Assembly: GCF_025133575.1 (NCBI RefSeq)
Contig: NZ_CP104011.1
Span: forward strand, 5,526,965 to 5,590,964
Origin: Pseudomonas sp. GCEP-101
GTDB taxonomy: Bacteria; Pseudomonadota; Gammaproteobacteria; Pseudomonadales; Pseudomonadaceae
Length of the DNA stretch: 64,000 bases
Reading direction: 5' to 3'
Shown here: one piece after another, positions 9,442 through 16,809 of the stretch
How positions within the stretch are numbered: the stretch's first letter is position 1
Layout of the letters: every line of letters starts with the position of its first letter
The notes under the pieces: model-generated
Databases searched by the model: none
Told to the model about the DNA's origin: nothing
The model's input: the letters and a program-made list of their open reading frames with translations, nothing else
Program-made: the position numbers and the translations under genes

Positions 9442-10287
9442 ATGACCGACACTTCGCTTGCAGAACTCTTCAAACACAACGAACAACAGCTCCTCGCACA
9501 GTGGCTGGAAGCGCAGCGCGCCGTAGGGCTGCGGCTGGACCTGATCGACGAGCGCACGGTGCAGCAGAACTCCCAGGAACTGCTCAAGACCTTCACCATG
9601 GCGCTGGCCCAGGGCGCGCGGGACTTCGACTCGCCGGCCTGGAAGCCGCTGAAATCCCAGCTCGAACGCCTGTCCCTGGCCCAGGCGCGGCAGGGCTTCA
9701 GCCCGTCGGAGACGGCGACCTTCATCTTCTCCCTGAAGGAGCCGCTGTTCACCCTGCTGCAGCAGCAGCAGCCCGATACGTCCATCGAGGCGGTGTGGCA
9801 GATCAGCAAGCTGATCGACCAGCTCGGCCTGTTCAGCCTGGAATATTTCATGACCGGCCGCGAGGCGGTGATCCGCGAACAGCAGGAAAGCCTGCTGGAG
9901 CTGTCCACGCCGGTGGTTGAACTCTGGGACGGGGTACTGGCGGTGCCGCTGATCGGCGCGCTGGACAGCAACCGCACGCAGATCGTCATGGAGTCGCTGC
10001 TGCAGAAGATCGTCGAGACCGAGTCGGACCTGGCGATCATCGACATCACCGGCGTGCCGACCGTGGACACCATGGTCGCCCAGCACCTGCTCAAGACCAT
10101 CACCGCCGCCAAGCTGATGGGCGCGCGTTGCATCATCAGCGGCATCCGCCCGCAGATCGCGGCGACCATCGTGCACCTGGGCGTGGAGCTCGGCGACGTG
10201 GTGACCAAGGCCTCCCTGGCGGATGCGTTCAAGCTGGCGCTCAAGCAACTGGGCGTGCGCATGGTCAGCCCGGCCAAGGCCCACTGA
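9442..10287 (+). CDS. RsbR-like stressosome protein (RsbRD N-terminal domain + STAS)
   Basis: A 281-residue protein. The N-terminal helical domain (about 1-150) begins with LAELFKHNEQQLLAQWL, like the N-terminal sensor domain of RsbRD/RsbR co-antagonists rather than a globin. The C-terminal STAS domain (about 165-275) contains DITGVPTVDTMVAQ and ISGIRPQIAATIV. Thr210 and Thr242 fall in the two segments that carry RsbT-phosphorylated threonines in Bacillus RsbRA. It is the first gene of a six-gene module whose next members are RsbS- and RsbT-like, supporting a role as stressosome scaffold and sensor. The ligand or signal is not evident. The 97-bp leader region shows no clear terminator. Confidence 0.88.
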   Translation: MTDTSLAELFKHNEQQLLAQWLEAQRAVGLRLDLIDERTVQQNSQELLKTFTMALAQGARDFDSPAWKPLKSQLERLSLAQARQGFSPSETATFIFSLKEPLFTLLQQQQPDTSIEAVWQISKLIDQLGLFSLEYFMTGREAVIREQQESLLELSTPVVELWDGVLAVPLIGALDSNRTQIVMESLLQKIVETESDLAIIDITGVPTVDTMVAQHLLKTITAAKLMGARCIISGIRPQIAATIVHLGVELGDVVTKASLADAFKLALKQLGVRMVSPAKAH

Positions 10288-10297
10288 GGACACCCCG

Positions 10298-10723
10298 ATG
10301 GTAGATCGTATTCCGATCCTCAAGATGGGCCGCTACCTGCTGCTGAGCATCCAGGTGGACATGCATGACCAACTGGCCATGGACCTGCAGGAAGACCTCA
10401 CCGAGCAGATCGTCCGGCACAAGGCGCGCGGCGTGCTCATCGACATTTCGGCGCTGGAAATCGTCGACTCCTTCATCGGCCGGATGCTCTCGCACATCGC
10501 CAACGTGTCGCGGATTCTCGATGCCAAGGTGATCGTGGTGGGCATGCAGCCGGCGGTGGCCATCACCCTGGTAGAGCTGGGCCTCTCCCTGGAAGGCATC
10601 GCCACCGCGCTGAACATCGAGAAAGGCATGCGCTGGCTGGAAAACAGCCTGGATGAAGAGGACGACGACGGGGGGCCGGAGAGTGACGACGACACAAACG
10701 CTCCCTCTGAAACAGGAAACTGA
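10298..10723 (+). CDS. rsbS: RsbS-like STAS anti-sigma antagonist
   Basis: A 141-residue single STAS domain starting 10 bp after the RsbR-like gene. The phosphorylation segment reads DISALEIVDSF, placing Ser58 where Bacillus subtilis RsbS has Ser59, the RsbT target. The acidic C-terminal tail (EEDDDG...ESDDDT) is longer than in Bacillus RsbS. It overlaps the following kinase gene by about 40 bp. It would form the stressosome core with RsbR and hold RsbT until phosphorylated. Confidence 0.9.
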   Translation: MVDRIPILKMGRYLLLSIQVDMHDQLAMDLQEDLTEQIVRHKARGVLIDISALEIVDSFIGRMLSHIANVSRILDAKVIVVGMQPAVAITLVELGLSLEGIATALNIEKGMRWLENSLDEEDDDGGPESDDDTNAPSETGN

Positions 10724-11081
10724 CATCGTGGTCATCCGCCAGAAGGTCCGCCAGGCGGCCGAGCAGATACGGCTGGGGCTGGTCTCGCAGACCAAGATCG
10801 TCACCGCCGCCAGCGAGATCGCGCGTAACGCCCTGCTCTACGGCGGCGGCGGGCAATGCGTGGTGGAAATCACCCAGCGCGACGGCCGCGCGGCGGTCCG
10901 CCTGGTGATCAGCGACCAGGGGCCGGGCATCGCCAACATCGAACAGGCGCTGGTGGACGGCTACACCACGGGCAACGGCCTGGGCCTGGGGCTCAGCGGG
11001 TCGCGCCGGCTGGTGGATCAGTTCGCCATCCAGAGCGAACCAGGGACAGGTACGACCATCGAACTATGGAAGTGGAAATGA
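10683..11081 (+). CDS. rsbT: RsbT-like switch protein/serine-threonine kinase
   Basis: A 132-residue GHKL-fold kinase. The GTG at 10683 gives the family-typical N-terminus (MTTTQTLPLKQETDIVVIRQ) and has a G-rich ribosome-binding stretch about 7 bp upstream, inside the end of rsbS. The N-box TAASEIARNALLYGGGG (Glu45, Asn49), G1-box DQGPGI and G2-box GNGLGLGLSG are intact, so ATP binding is expected. In known stressosomes RsbT phosphorylates RsbS and RsbR and then leaves to bind its output partner. Its stop overlaps the next start (ATGA). Confidence 0.92.
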   Translation: MTTTQTLPLKQETDIVVIRQKVRQAAEQIRLGLVSQTKIVTAASEIARNALLYGGGGQCVVEITQRDGRAAVRLVISDQGPGIANIEQALVDGYTTGNGLGLGLSGSRRLVDQFAIQSEPGTGTTIELWKWK

Positions 11082-12052
11082 ACGACGCGGCGCTACAGTT
11101 CAATCTCGCGGTATCGCACAGCGCGCATGTCGACGCCGCGCGCCGCGCGGCGGTCAACCTGGCGCGCGACGCCGGCGTCGGCCAGGCGCTGCTCGACCGC
11201 CTGACCCTGGTGGTGCAGGAGATGGCGCGCAACCTGGTGTTGCACGCCAGCGGCGGGGAGATGCTCTATTTCCAGGATGACGACCACCTGCAACTGCTCG
11301 CCGTGGACCGCGGGCCGGGCATGCAGGACGTGGCGCGCTGCCTGAGCGACAGCTTTTCCACCGCCGGCACCATGGGCGCAGGTCTTGGCGCGATCCGGCG
11401 GCAGGCCGACACCTTCGACCTCTATTCCGTGCCCGGCCAGGGCACGGTGCTGTTCGCCGGCTTCGACCTGCACGAGCGCAACGACCCGCTACAGGTCGCC
11501 GGCATCAGTACGCCCTACCCCGGCGAAGAAAGCTGCGGCGACGCCTGGGCGCGCAAGGGCAACCGCCTGATGGTCTGCGACGGCCTGGGCCATGGCCACG
11601 CCGCCAGCCTCGTCGCGACGCGGGCGCGGGAGATATTCCTGCAACATGATCTGAACCTGCCACAGGAAACGCTGCTCGAACGTATGCACCATGCTCTGGC
11701 TTCCACCCGTGGCGGCGCCGTGGCGCTGGCCGAAGTCCTGCCGCAACAGGCGGAGGTGCGCTTCTGCGCCATGGGCAACATCCTCGGCGTGCTCGATGAC
11801 GGACGCAGCCGCAGCATGGTGTCGGGCAACGGCACGGTGGGGTACCGGATCGGCCGGATCAAGAGCTTCAGCTACCCCTGGTCGCCGTCCACCGTGCTGC
11901 TGATGGCCTCCGATGGCATCGGCACGCGTTTCAACCTGGGCGCCTATCCGGGCCTTGCCTCCCGCCATCCCGCGGTGATCGCGGGCGTTCTGCAGCGCGA
12001 CTTCCGTCGGCACAACGACGACGCAACCCTGGTGGTGCTCAAACATGCCTGA
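11078..12052 (+). CDS. GHKL ATPase-SpoIIE phosphatase fusion (RsbX-like)
   Basis: A 324-residue fusion. Residues about 1-130 form an RsbW/RsbT-like ATPase domain (VVQEMARNLVLHA N-box; VDRGPGM G1-box; TMGAGLGAIRRQ G2-box). Residues about 145-324 form a PP2C-like SpoIIE/RsbX phosphatase domain with the metal-binding block VCDGLGHGHAAS (Asp168) and LMASDGIGTRF near the end. In stressosome loci a phosphatase in this position (RsbX) dephosphorylates RsbR and RsbS to reset the system. The extra ATPase domain is unlike Bacillus RsbX and could bind STAS proteins. The start comes from the ATGA overlap with rsbT. Confidence 0.88.
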   Translation: MNDAALQFNLAVSHSAHVDAARRAAVNLARDAGVGQALLDRLTLVVQEMARNLVLHASGGEMLYFQDDDHLQLLAVDRGPGMQDVARCLSDSFSTAGTMGAGLGAIRRQADTFDLYSVPGQGTVLFAGFDLHERNDPLQVAGISTPYPGEESCGDAWARKGNRLMVCDGLGHGHAASLVATRAREIFLQHDLNLPQETLLERMHHALASTRGGAVALAEVLPQQAEVRFCAMGNILGVLDDGRSRSMVSGNGTVGYRIGRIKSFSYPWSPSTVLLMASDGIGTRFNLGAYPGLASRHPAVIAGVLQRDFRRHNDDATLVVLKHA

Positions 12053-13808
12053 CCACTTTCGCATCGCCACCGTCCGCATCCGCGAGGAAATCGACGTGGT
12101 GACCTGTCGCCAGAGCGCGCGGCAGATCGCCAGCTGGCTGGAGCTGCCGCACCTCGAGCAGATCCGCTTCGCCACCGCCGTGTCCGAACTGGCGCGCAAC
12201 ACCTACCAGTACGCCGGCGAAGGGCTCTTTCATTTCGACATCAGCAGCAACGCGCAGGGCCTGCTGGAGCGCCTGTGCCTGGAAGCCCTGGACAACGGGC
12301 CGGGCATCGCCGACATCGAGCGCATCCTCGACGGCAGCTATGTCTCCCACACCGGCATGGGCCTGGGGCTGCGCGGCGCCCGGCGGCTGATGGACGAGTT
12401 CGACCTGCGCACCGGCGCCGAGGGCACGCGCATCCGCGCCTGCAAGTACATTACCGGCGCCCGCGCCACGCCCACCCCGGCGCGCATCCAGAGCATCCGC
12501 CAGCAACTGCAGCACAGCGGCGCCGCCGACCCCTTCGTCGAGCTGCAACTGAGCGGCAGCGAACTGCTGCTCACCGCCGGCGAACTGCAGGACAAGCAGC
12601 GGGAGCTCGAAGCCATCAACCTCGAACTGGAGAACACCAACAAGGGCGTGGTGGCGCTCTATTCGGAGCTGGAGAAAGCCAACGAGGAAGTGCGCGAGGC
12701 GAGCGCCTCCAAGAGCCGCTTCTTCGCCAACATGACCCACGAGATCCGCACGCCGATCAATATCGTCGAGAACATCAGCAAGCTGCTGCTCAACGGCCAC
12801 GACGGCCCGCTCAACCCCGAGCAGCAGCGCCAGGTGGGCTTCATCAGCGAGGCCGCCGCCGAACTGTCGGGGCTGGTCAATGAACTGCTCGACCTGTCCA
12901 AGGCCGAGTCCGGCCGCAGCGAGATCTCGCCCTCGCACTTCACCCTGGCCGAGTTCACCGAGCAGCTGCGCCAGTGCGCCGGCGCCATCGCGCTGCGTTA
13001 CCCGCAGTTGCAGTGGCAGGTCGCGGCGCCCGCCAGCGACGTCGCCCTGCAGACCGACCGGCACCTGCTGTTCCAGGTGATGCGCAACCTGATCGACAAC
13101 GCCTTCAAGTACACGCCGCAGGGGCGCGTCAGCGTGCGCACCTACCTGCCCGACGACGAGACGGTCGAGTTCCTCGTCGAGGACACCGGCATCGGCATCG
13201 CCCCGGAAAACCAGGGCAAGGTCTTCGAGGAATTCCTGCGCATCCGCAACCCGGAACTTGCCAAGGTACAGGGCACCGGCCTGGGCCTGCCGCTGGCGCA
13301 ACGCCTGGCGAGCCTGCTGCACGGCTCCATCAGCCTGGACAGCAGCCCCGGCCGCGGCAGCCGCTTCCTGCTGCGCCTGCGCCGCCGGCACGACGAGGCG
13401 ACCGCCAGCGATGCACCGCTGGATCTGAGCGGCATCAACGTGCTGGTGGTGGATGACAGCGAGGCGGACCGCTACCTGCTGAACAAACTGCTGAGCCCCT
13501 ACCAGGCCTCGGTCCACGAGGCGTGCAACGGCGCCGCCAGCATCGAGATGCTCTACGAGGTGCGCCCCGACCTGATCTTCCTCGACCTGGACCTGCCGGA
13601 CATCGCCGGCGAGGACCTGCTCGACAACATGGACTGGGGCCTGCACGCCCGCGTGGTGATCAACACCGCCAAGCCTTTGGACGACGCCGCCCGCCAGCAC
13701 CTGGCGCGCCATTCGCGGGCCATCGTACAGAAGTCGGCCACCGATTATGGCGAACAGGTCCTGCGCGAGGTGTCGCGCCTGATGGAGGAGCACCACCATG
13801 GGCGCTAA
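12045..13808 (+). CDS. Hybrid histidine kinase with N-terminal RsbT-like domain
   Basis: A 587-residue protein overlapping the preceding gene by 8 bp. Its first 140 residues form a third RsbT-type GHKL domain (AVSELARNTYQYAGEG, DNGPGI, TGMGLGLRGARRL). A coiled coil (about 165-220) follows, then HisKA with FFANMTHEIRTPINI (His232), a HATPase (NLIDNAFKYTPQG, DTGIGI, GTGLGLPLAQ) and a receiver (about 463-580) with DLDLPD (Asp514). No membrane segment or PAS domain is present, so the RsbT-like domain is the likely input, reading STAS-protein status and passing it to a phosphorelay. It overlaps the next gene by 11 bp. Confidence 0.9.
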   Translation: MPDHFRIATVRIREEIDVVTCRQSARQIASWLELPHLEQIRFATAVSELARNTYQYAGEGLFHFDISSNAQGLLERLCLEALDNGPGIADIERILDGSYVSHTGMGLGLRGARRLMDEFDLRTGAEGTRIRACKYITGARATPTPARIQSIRQQLQHSGAADPFVELQLSGSELLLTAGELQDKQRELEAINLELENTNKGVVALYSELEKANEEVREASASKSRFFANMTHEIRTPINIVENISKLLLNGHDGPLNPEQQRQVGFISEAAAELSGLVNELLDLSKAESGRSEISPSHFTLAEFTEQLRQCAGAIALRYPQLQWQVAAPASDVALQTDRHLLFQVMRNLIDNAFKYTPQGRVSVRTYLPDDETVEFLVEDTGIGIAPENQGKVFEEFLRIRNPELAKVQGTGLGLPLAQRLASLLHGSISLDSSPGRGSRFLLRLRRRHDEATASDAPLDLSGINVLVVDDSEADRYLLNKLLSPYQASVHEACNGAASIEMLYEVRPDLIFLDLDLPDIAGEDLLDNMDWGLHARVVINTAKPLDDAARQHLARHSRAIVQKSATDYGEQVLREVSRLMEEHHHGR

Positions 13809-14904
13809 GAAGGTCCTGGTCATCGACGACCTCGAAGCCAACCGCTACATCCTGCGCAAGATCGTCGCCGGCGGATCGCAATACGAAGTGCTGGAAGCGG
13901 CCACCGGCGCCGAAGGCCTGGAGCTGATCCTGCAAGGCGTGGACGTGGTCATCCTGGACATCAACCTGCCGGACATGACCGGCTTCGAGCTGATCCAGCG
14001 GGCCGAGAAACGCCTGGGGCCCAAACGCCTGCCGGCGATCATCAACATCTCGGCCACCTTCGTCAGCGGCAAGGACAAGGCCACCGGCCTGAACGTCGGC
14101 GCCCGCGCCTACCTGACCCACCCGATCAACCCCGACGAGCTGATCGCCACCATCGGCAGCCTGCTCAAGAGCAGCACCCGGCTGCAGCGGGTCGAGCGCC
14201 AGCGCGACTGGGCCGAGGCGCGTACCGAGCAGATCAGCACGGAGAAGATCATGCTCGAGCGCTTCATGCGCTCCTTCAGCCACGACCTGCGCTCGCCGCT
14301 CGCCGCCGCCACCATGGCCACCGGGCTGATGCTGCGCAGCCCCACCCGGCGCACCGACGAATTGCTGAAGATCGTCGAGGACAACCTGCGCCGCGTCGAC
14401 AACATGGTCGCCAACCTGCTGGACATCTCCCATGTCAGCGTCGGCGGCGGCATCCAGCTGCGCGGCGAGGCGACCGACCTGGGCGCCTGGATGCACGACG
14501 CCATCGCCACCCTCGGCCTGCAGGTCAGCAACCCGCTGGCGCTGCAGATCGACGGCGCGCTGGGCGAAGTGATCTGGGATACCACCGCCTTCCTGCGCAT
14601 CCTCGAGAACCTGGTGGGCAACGCCGCCAAGCATGGCGCGCCGGAGCAGCCCATCTGCCTCGCGCTGTCCCGCCAGGAGCAGCACATCTGCCTGCGCGTC
14701 AGCAACACCGGCAGCTTCCCGGTGGAGGTGCTGAACAACCTCGCCACGCCCTACTTCATCTCCACCCGCAGCGACACCAAGGGCTGGGGCCTGGGGCTGC
14801 CCATCGTCAAGGCGCTGTGCGAAAGCTTCGGCGGCCGGGTGGGGTTCTGCAACGAAGGCAGCCGCGCGGTGGTCGACATCACCTTGCCGGCGCGGCTGGA
14901 ATGA
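13798..14904 (+). CDS. Response regulator-histidine kinase (REC-HisKA-HATPase)
   Basis: A 368-residue protein with an N-terminal receiver (VLVIDDLEANR, DINLPD with Asp54), then HisKA with FMRSFSHDLRSPLAA (His162) and a HATPase with NLVGNAAKHG and a divergent G-box region ending TKGWGLGLPIVKAL. There is no DNA-binding or GGDEF output. It is the last gene of the stressosome-like module and overlaps the previous kinase gene by 11 bp. It probably receives phosphate from that hybrid kinase and passes it on, so the final effector must lie elsewhere in the genome. Confidence 0.9.
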   Translation: MGAKKVLVIDDLEANRYILRKIVAGGSQYEVLEAATGAEGLELILQGVDVVILDINLPDMTGFELIQRAEKRLGPKRLPAIINISATFVSGKDKATGLNVGARAYLTHPINPDELIATIGSLLKSSTRLQRVERQRDWAEARTEQISTEKIMLERFMRSFSHDLRSPLAAATMATGLMLRSPTRRTDELLKIVEDNLRRVDNMVANLLDISHVSVGGGIQLRGEATDLGAWMHDAIATLGLQVSNPLALQIDGALGEVIWDTTAFLRILENLVGNAAKHGAPEQPICLALSRQEQHICLRVSNTGSFPVEVLNNLATPYFISTRSDTKGWGLGLPIVKALCESFGGRVGFCNEGSRAVVDITLPARLE

Positions 14905-14974
14905 GGCGGCGTGCGCCGACAGCGCTGCGCCGAAGCCCTGAGCGGACTTTCACCAGACCTTCAGGGAGTGCCAC

Positions 14975-15076
14975 ATGACGACCGAAGGCGACCGCCTCAT
15001 TGAACGAAAAACCCCGGAACAAGCCGGGGTTCTTCGTCTCATCAGCCGCGCCCTACCGCCACGCGCGACTCGCTGA
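14975..15076 (+). CDS. Short open frame with good RBS, possible truncated gene start
   Basis: A 33-codon frame begins with ATG at 14975 behind AGGGAG with 6-bp spacing, 70 bp after the stressosome module. It encodes MTTEGDRLIERKTPEQAGVL and then runs through the permease terminator and into the antisense 3' end of the permease gene. The first nine or so codons look like a real gene start whose remainder has been lost at the terminator. It may equally be chance. I recognise no family. Confidence 0.25.
   Translation: MTTEGDRLIERKTPEQAGVLRLISRALPPRATR
15007..15034 (-). terminator. Rho-independent terminator of the permease gene
   Basis: An 8-bp stem (AACCCCGG at 15010-15017, CCGGGGTT at 15024-15031) with a 6-nt loop. 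Read on the minus strand the GC stem runs into GGTTTTTCG, a T-run directly after the arm. It lies 8 bp past the permease stop. On the plus strand the tail is weaker, but the hairpin may also stop read-through from the stressosome module. Confidence 0.8.
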
Positions 15077-16454
15077 CCTTCAGGCGCGAACGTCGCCGAC
15101 GCACCAGCAAATGCGCCGCCGAGACCACCGCCAGGCTCACCAGGCTGGCCAGCAGCTGGATGCGCAGATCATCCTGGAAGGCCATGGCCAACAGCACCCC
15201 GACGATCGAGGCGATCACCGCGTAGGACAACCCCGGGAACAACCACATGCGCAGCGTCAGGCGCTGCGGCGCTTCGCGCTCCAGCTGGCGACGCAGACGC
15301 ACCTGGGCGACGGCGATCGCCAGGTAGACGAACAGCATGATCGCCCCCGACGCGTTCACCAGGAACAGGAACACCCCCTGTGGCGAGGCAATGGCGGCGG
15401 CGATGGCGATATAGCCGATCACGCTGCTGAGCAGCACTGCCATGCGCGGGACCTTGCGGCCGGTCAGTTGCGACAGCGAGGCCGGCGCATCGCCGCGCTC
15501 GCTGAGGCCGAAGAGGATGCGCGAGGACACATAGAGCCCGGAGTTGAGCGCCGAGAGCACCGCCACCAGCACCACGCCCTGCATGATCAGGGTCGCGCCC
15601 GGCACCTTCATCACTTCCATGGCCGCAACGAAGGGAGAATGCCCCGGTACGATGCTGCCCCAGGGCACGATGCAGACGATCAGCAGGATCGACGCGACGT
15701 AGAAGGCGATCACCCGGAAGATCACCGAGCGCGTCATGGCGGCGACGCTCTTGGACGGATCATCCGACTCGGCCGCGGCGATGGTGGCGATCTCCGCGCC
15801 GCCCACGGCGAAAATCACCGTCGGTACGCCAGCCAGCACCGCGCCGATGCCATAGGGCATGAAGCCGCGGTCGTTGACCAGGTTGCCCAGCAGCGCGCTG
15901 GTGCTCGGCGCCCAGCCGAACAGGTAGGCGCAGCCCAGGCCGATGAAGACGATGATGGCGAACACCTTGAGCGAGGCGAACCAGTACTCGAATTCGCCGT
16001 AGGACTTCACCGACAGGCAATTGATGGCGGTCATGATCGCCAGCAGGCTCAGGCCGATGGCCCAGGCCGGCAGCGGGATCCACTGCTTGAGGATGTCGGC
16101 GCCGACCACCGCCTCCACCGCCACGACAATCACCCAGAAGTACCAGTACAACCAACCGCTGGTGAAGCCCACCCAGTTGCCCAGGCCCAGGCGGGCGTAC
16201 TCGGTGAAGGAGCCGACGCCGGGAATCGCCACCGCCATCTCGCCCAGCATGCGCATCACCAGCATCACCACGATGCCGGCGGCGAGATAACTCAGGAAGG
16301 CTGCCGGGCCGATGGCGCCGATGGTGGCGCTGCTGCCGACGAACAATCCCGCGCCGATGATGCCGCCCAGCGAGATCATGGTGATGTGGCGCTGGCGCAA
16401 TGCACCGCTCAGGCGGCGCTCGCGCGGGGCGTCGAGCTTCAGTGGCCGGCTCAT
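15042..16454 (-). CDS. APC-family amino-acid permease (GabP-like)
   Basis: A 470-residue protein with about 12 membrane helices. The N-terminal ALRQRHITMISLGGIIGAGLF block is the amino acid-polyamine-organocation permease signature, and GEMAVAIPGVGSFTEYA is typical of the GabP/AnsP/ProY branch. It ends in an Arg-rich cytoplasmic tail. The ATG at 16454 has GGAGG 7 bp upstream. It is divergent from a MocR regulator with a DadA-like oxidase and RidA, so it probably imports the amino acid that those enzymes degrade. The exact substrate cannot be told from sequence. Confidence 0.9.
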   Translation of the reverse strand: MSRPLKLDAPRERRLSGALRQRHITMISLGGIIGAGLFVGSSATIGAIGPAAFLSYLAAGIVVMLVMRMLGEMAVAIPGVGSFTEYARLGLGNWVGFTSGWLYWYFWVIVVAVEAVVGADILKQWIPLPAWAIGLSLLAIMTAINCLSVKSYGEFEYWFASLKVFAIIVFIGLGCAYLFGWAPSTSALLGNLVNDRGFMPYGIGAVLAGVPTVIFAVGGAEIATIAAAESDDPSKSVAAMTRSVIFRVIAFYVASILLIVCIVPWGSIVPGHSPFVAAMEVMKVPGATLIMQGVVLVAVLSALNSGLYVSSRILFGLSERGDAPASLSQLTGRKVPRMAVLLSSVIGYIAIAAAIASPQGVFLFLVNASGAIMLFVYLAIAVAQVRLRRQLEREAPQRLTLRMWLFPGLSYAVIASIVGVLLAMAFQDDLRIQLLASLVSLAVVSAAHLLVRRRRSRLKVSESRVAVGRG

Positions 16455-16670
16455 GGGTGCACCTCCGGGTGGGTTGTATCGGCGAACAACCAGGACTCGT
16501 CAGCCGAGACAATGGTTGATGGAGTGTAGAGCGACGCTGGATACTCTGGGCGCCCACCGGTACCCGCCGAGTTCAGGAAGCGCGCTGGCGCCCTGACGGG
16601 AGCGGGCACGCGGCGATGGAGCGGCTGTTCTGTCATGTCGAATTCCTGCCATAAGGTGCGTTGTTTTTGT

Positions 16671-16771
16671 AATGCATGACAAGCAATACAATTCGAAGCT
16701 AACAAGCGATATATTGCTTGTCAACATGGATTGTCATGGATAAAAATGCATGACAAGTGATGTTTTTATCC
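16671..16771. promoter_or_regulatory. Operator array in the permease/MocR divergent promoter
   Basis: This AT-rich part of the 355-bp divergent intergenic region carries repeated TGACA cores. AATGCATGACAAG occurs as a perfect 13-bp direct repeat at 16671-16683 and 16745-16757. TGACAAGCAATA (16677-16688) is a perfect 12-bp inverted match to TATTGCTTGTCA (16712-16723). Further reversed cores lie at 16631 and 16732. The second direct repeat sits inside a perfect 9-bp dyad, GGATAAAAA (16738-16746) and TTTTTATCC (16763-16771). MocR regulators are known to bind spaced repeats in divergent promoters, so these are probably its sites. The remainder (16455-16670) shows nothing further. Confidence 0.65.
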
Positions 16772-16809
16772 GGTTAACTGCAGGATAAGTACAAGGAACC
16801 CCTCAGGCC

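Noticed and set aside
9442..14904. A general-stress sigma-B style regulon
   Set aside because: No sigma factor, RsbV or RsbW is encoded; the downstream genes are histidine kinases, so a phosphorelay output is more likely.
15000..16529. Long open frame antisense to the permease (plus strand)
   Set aside because: His/Gln/Asp-rich low-complexity translation, and it runs through the permease terminator and coding region.
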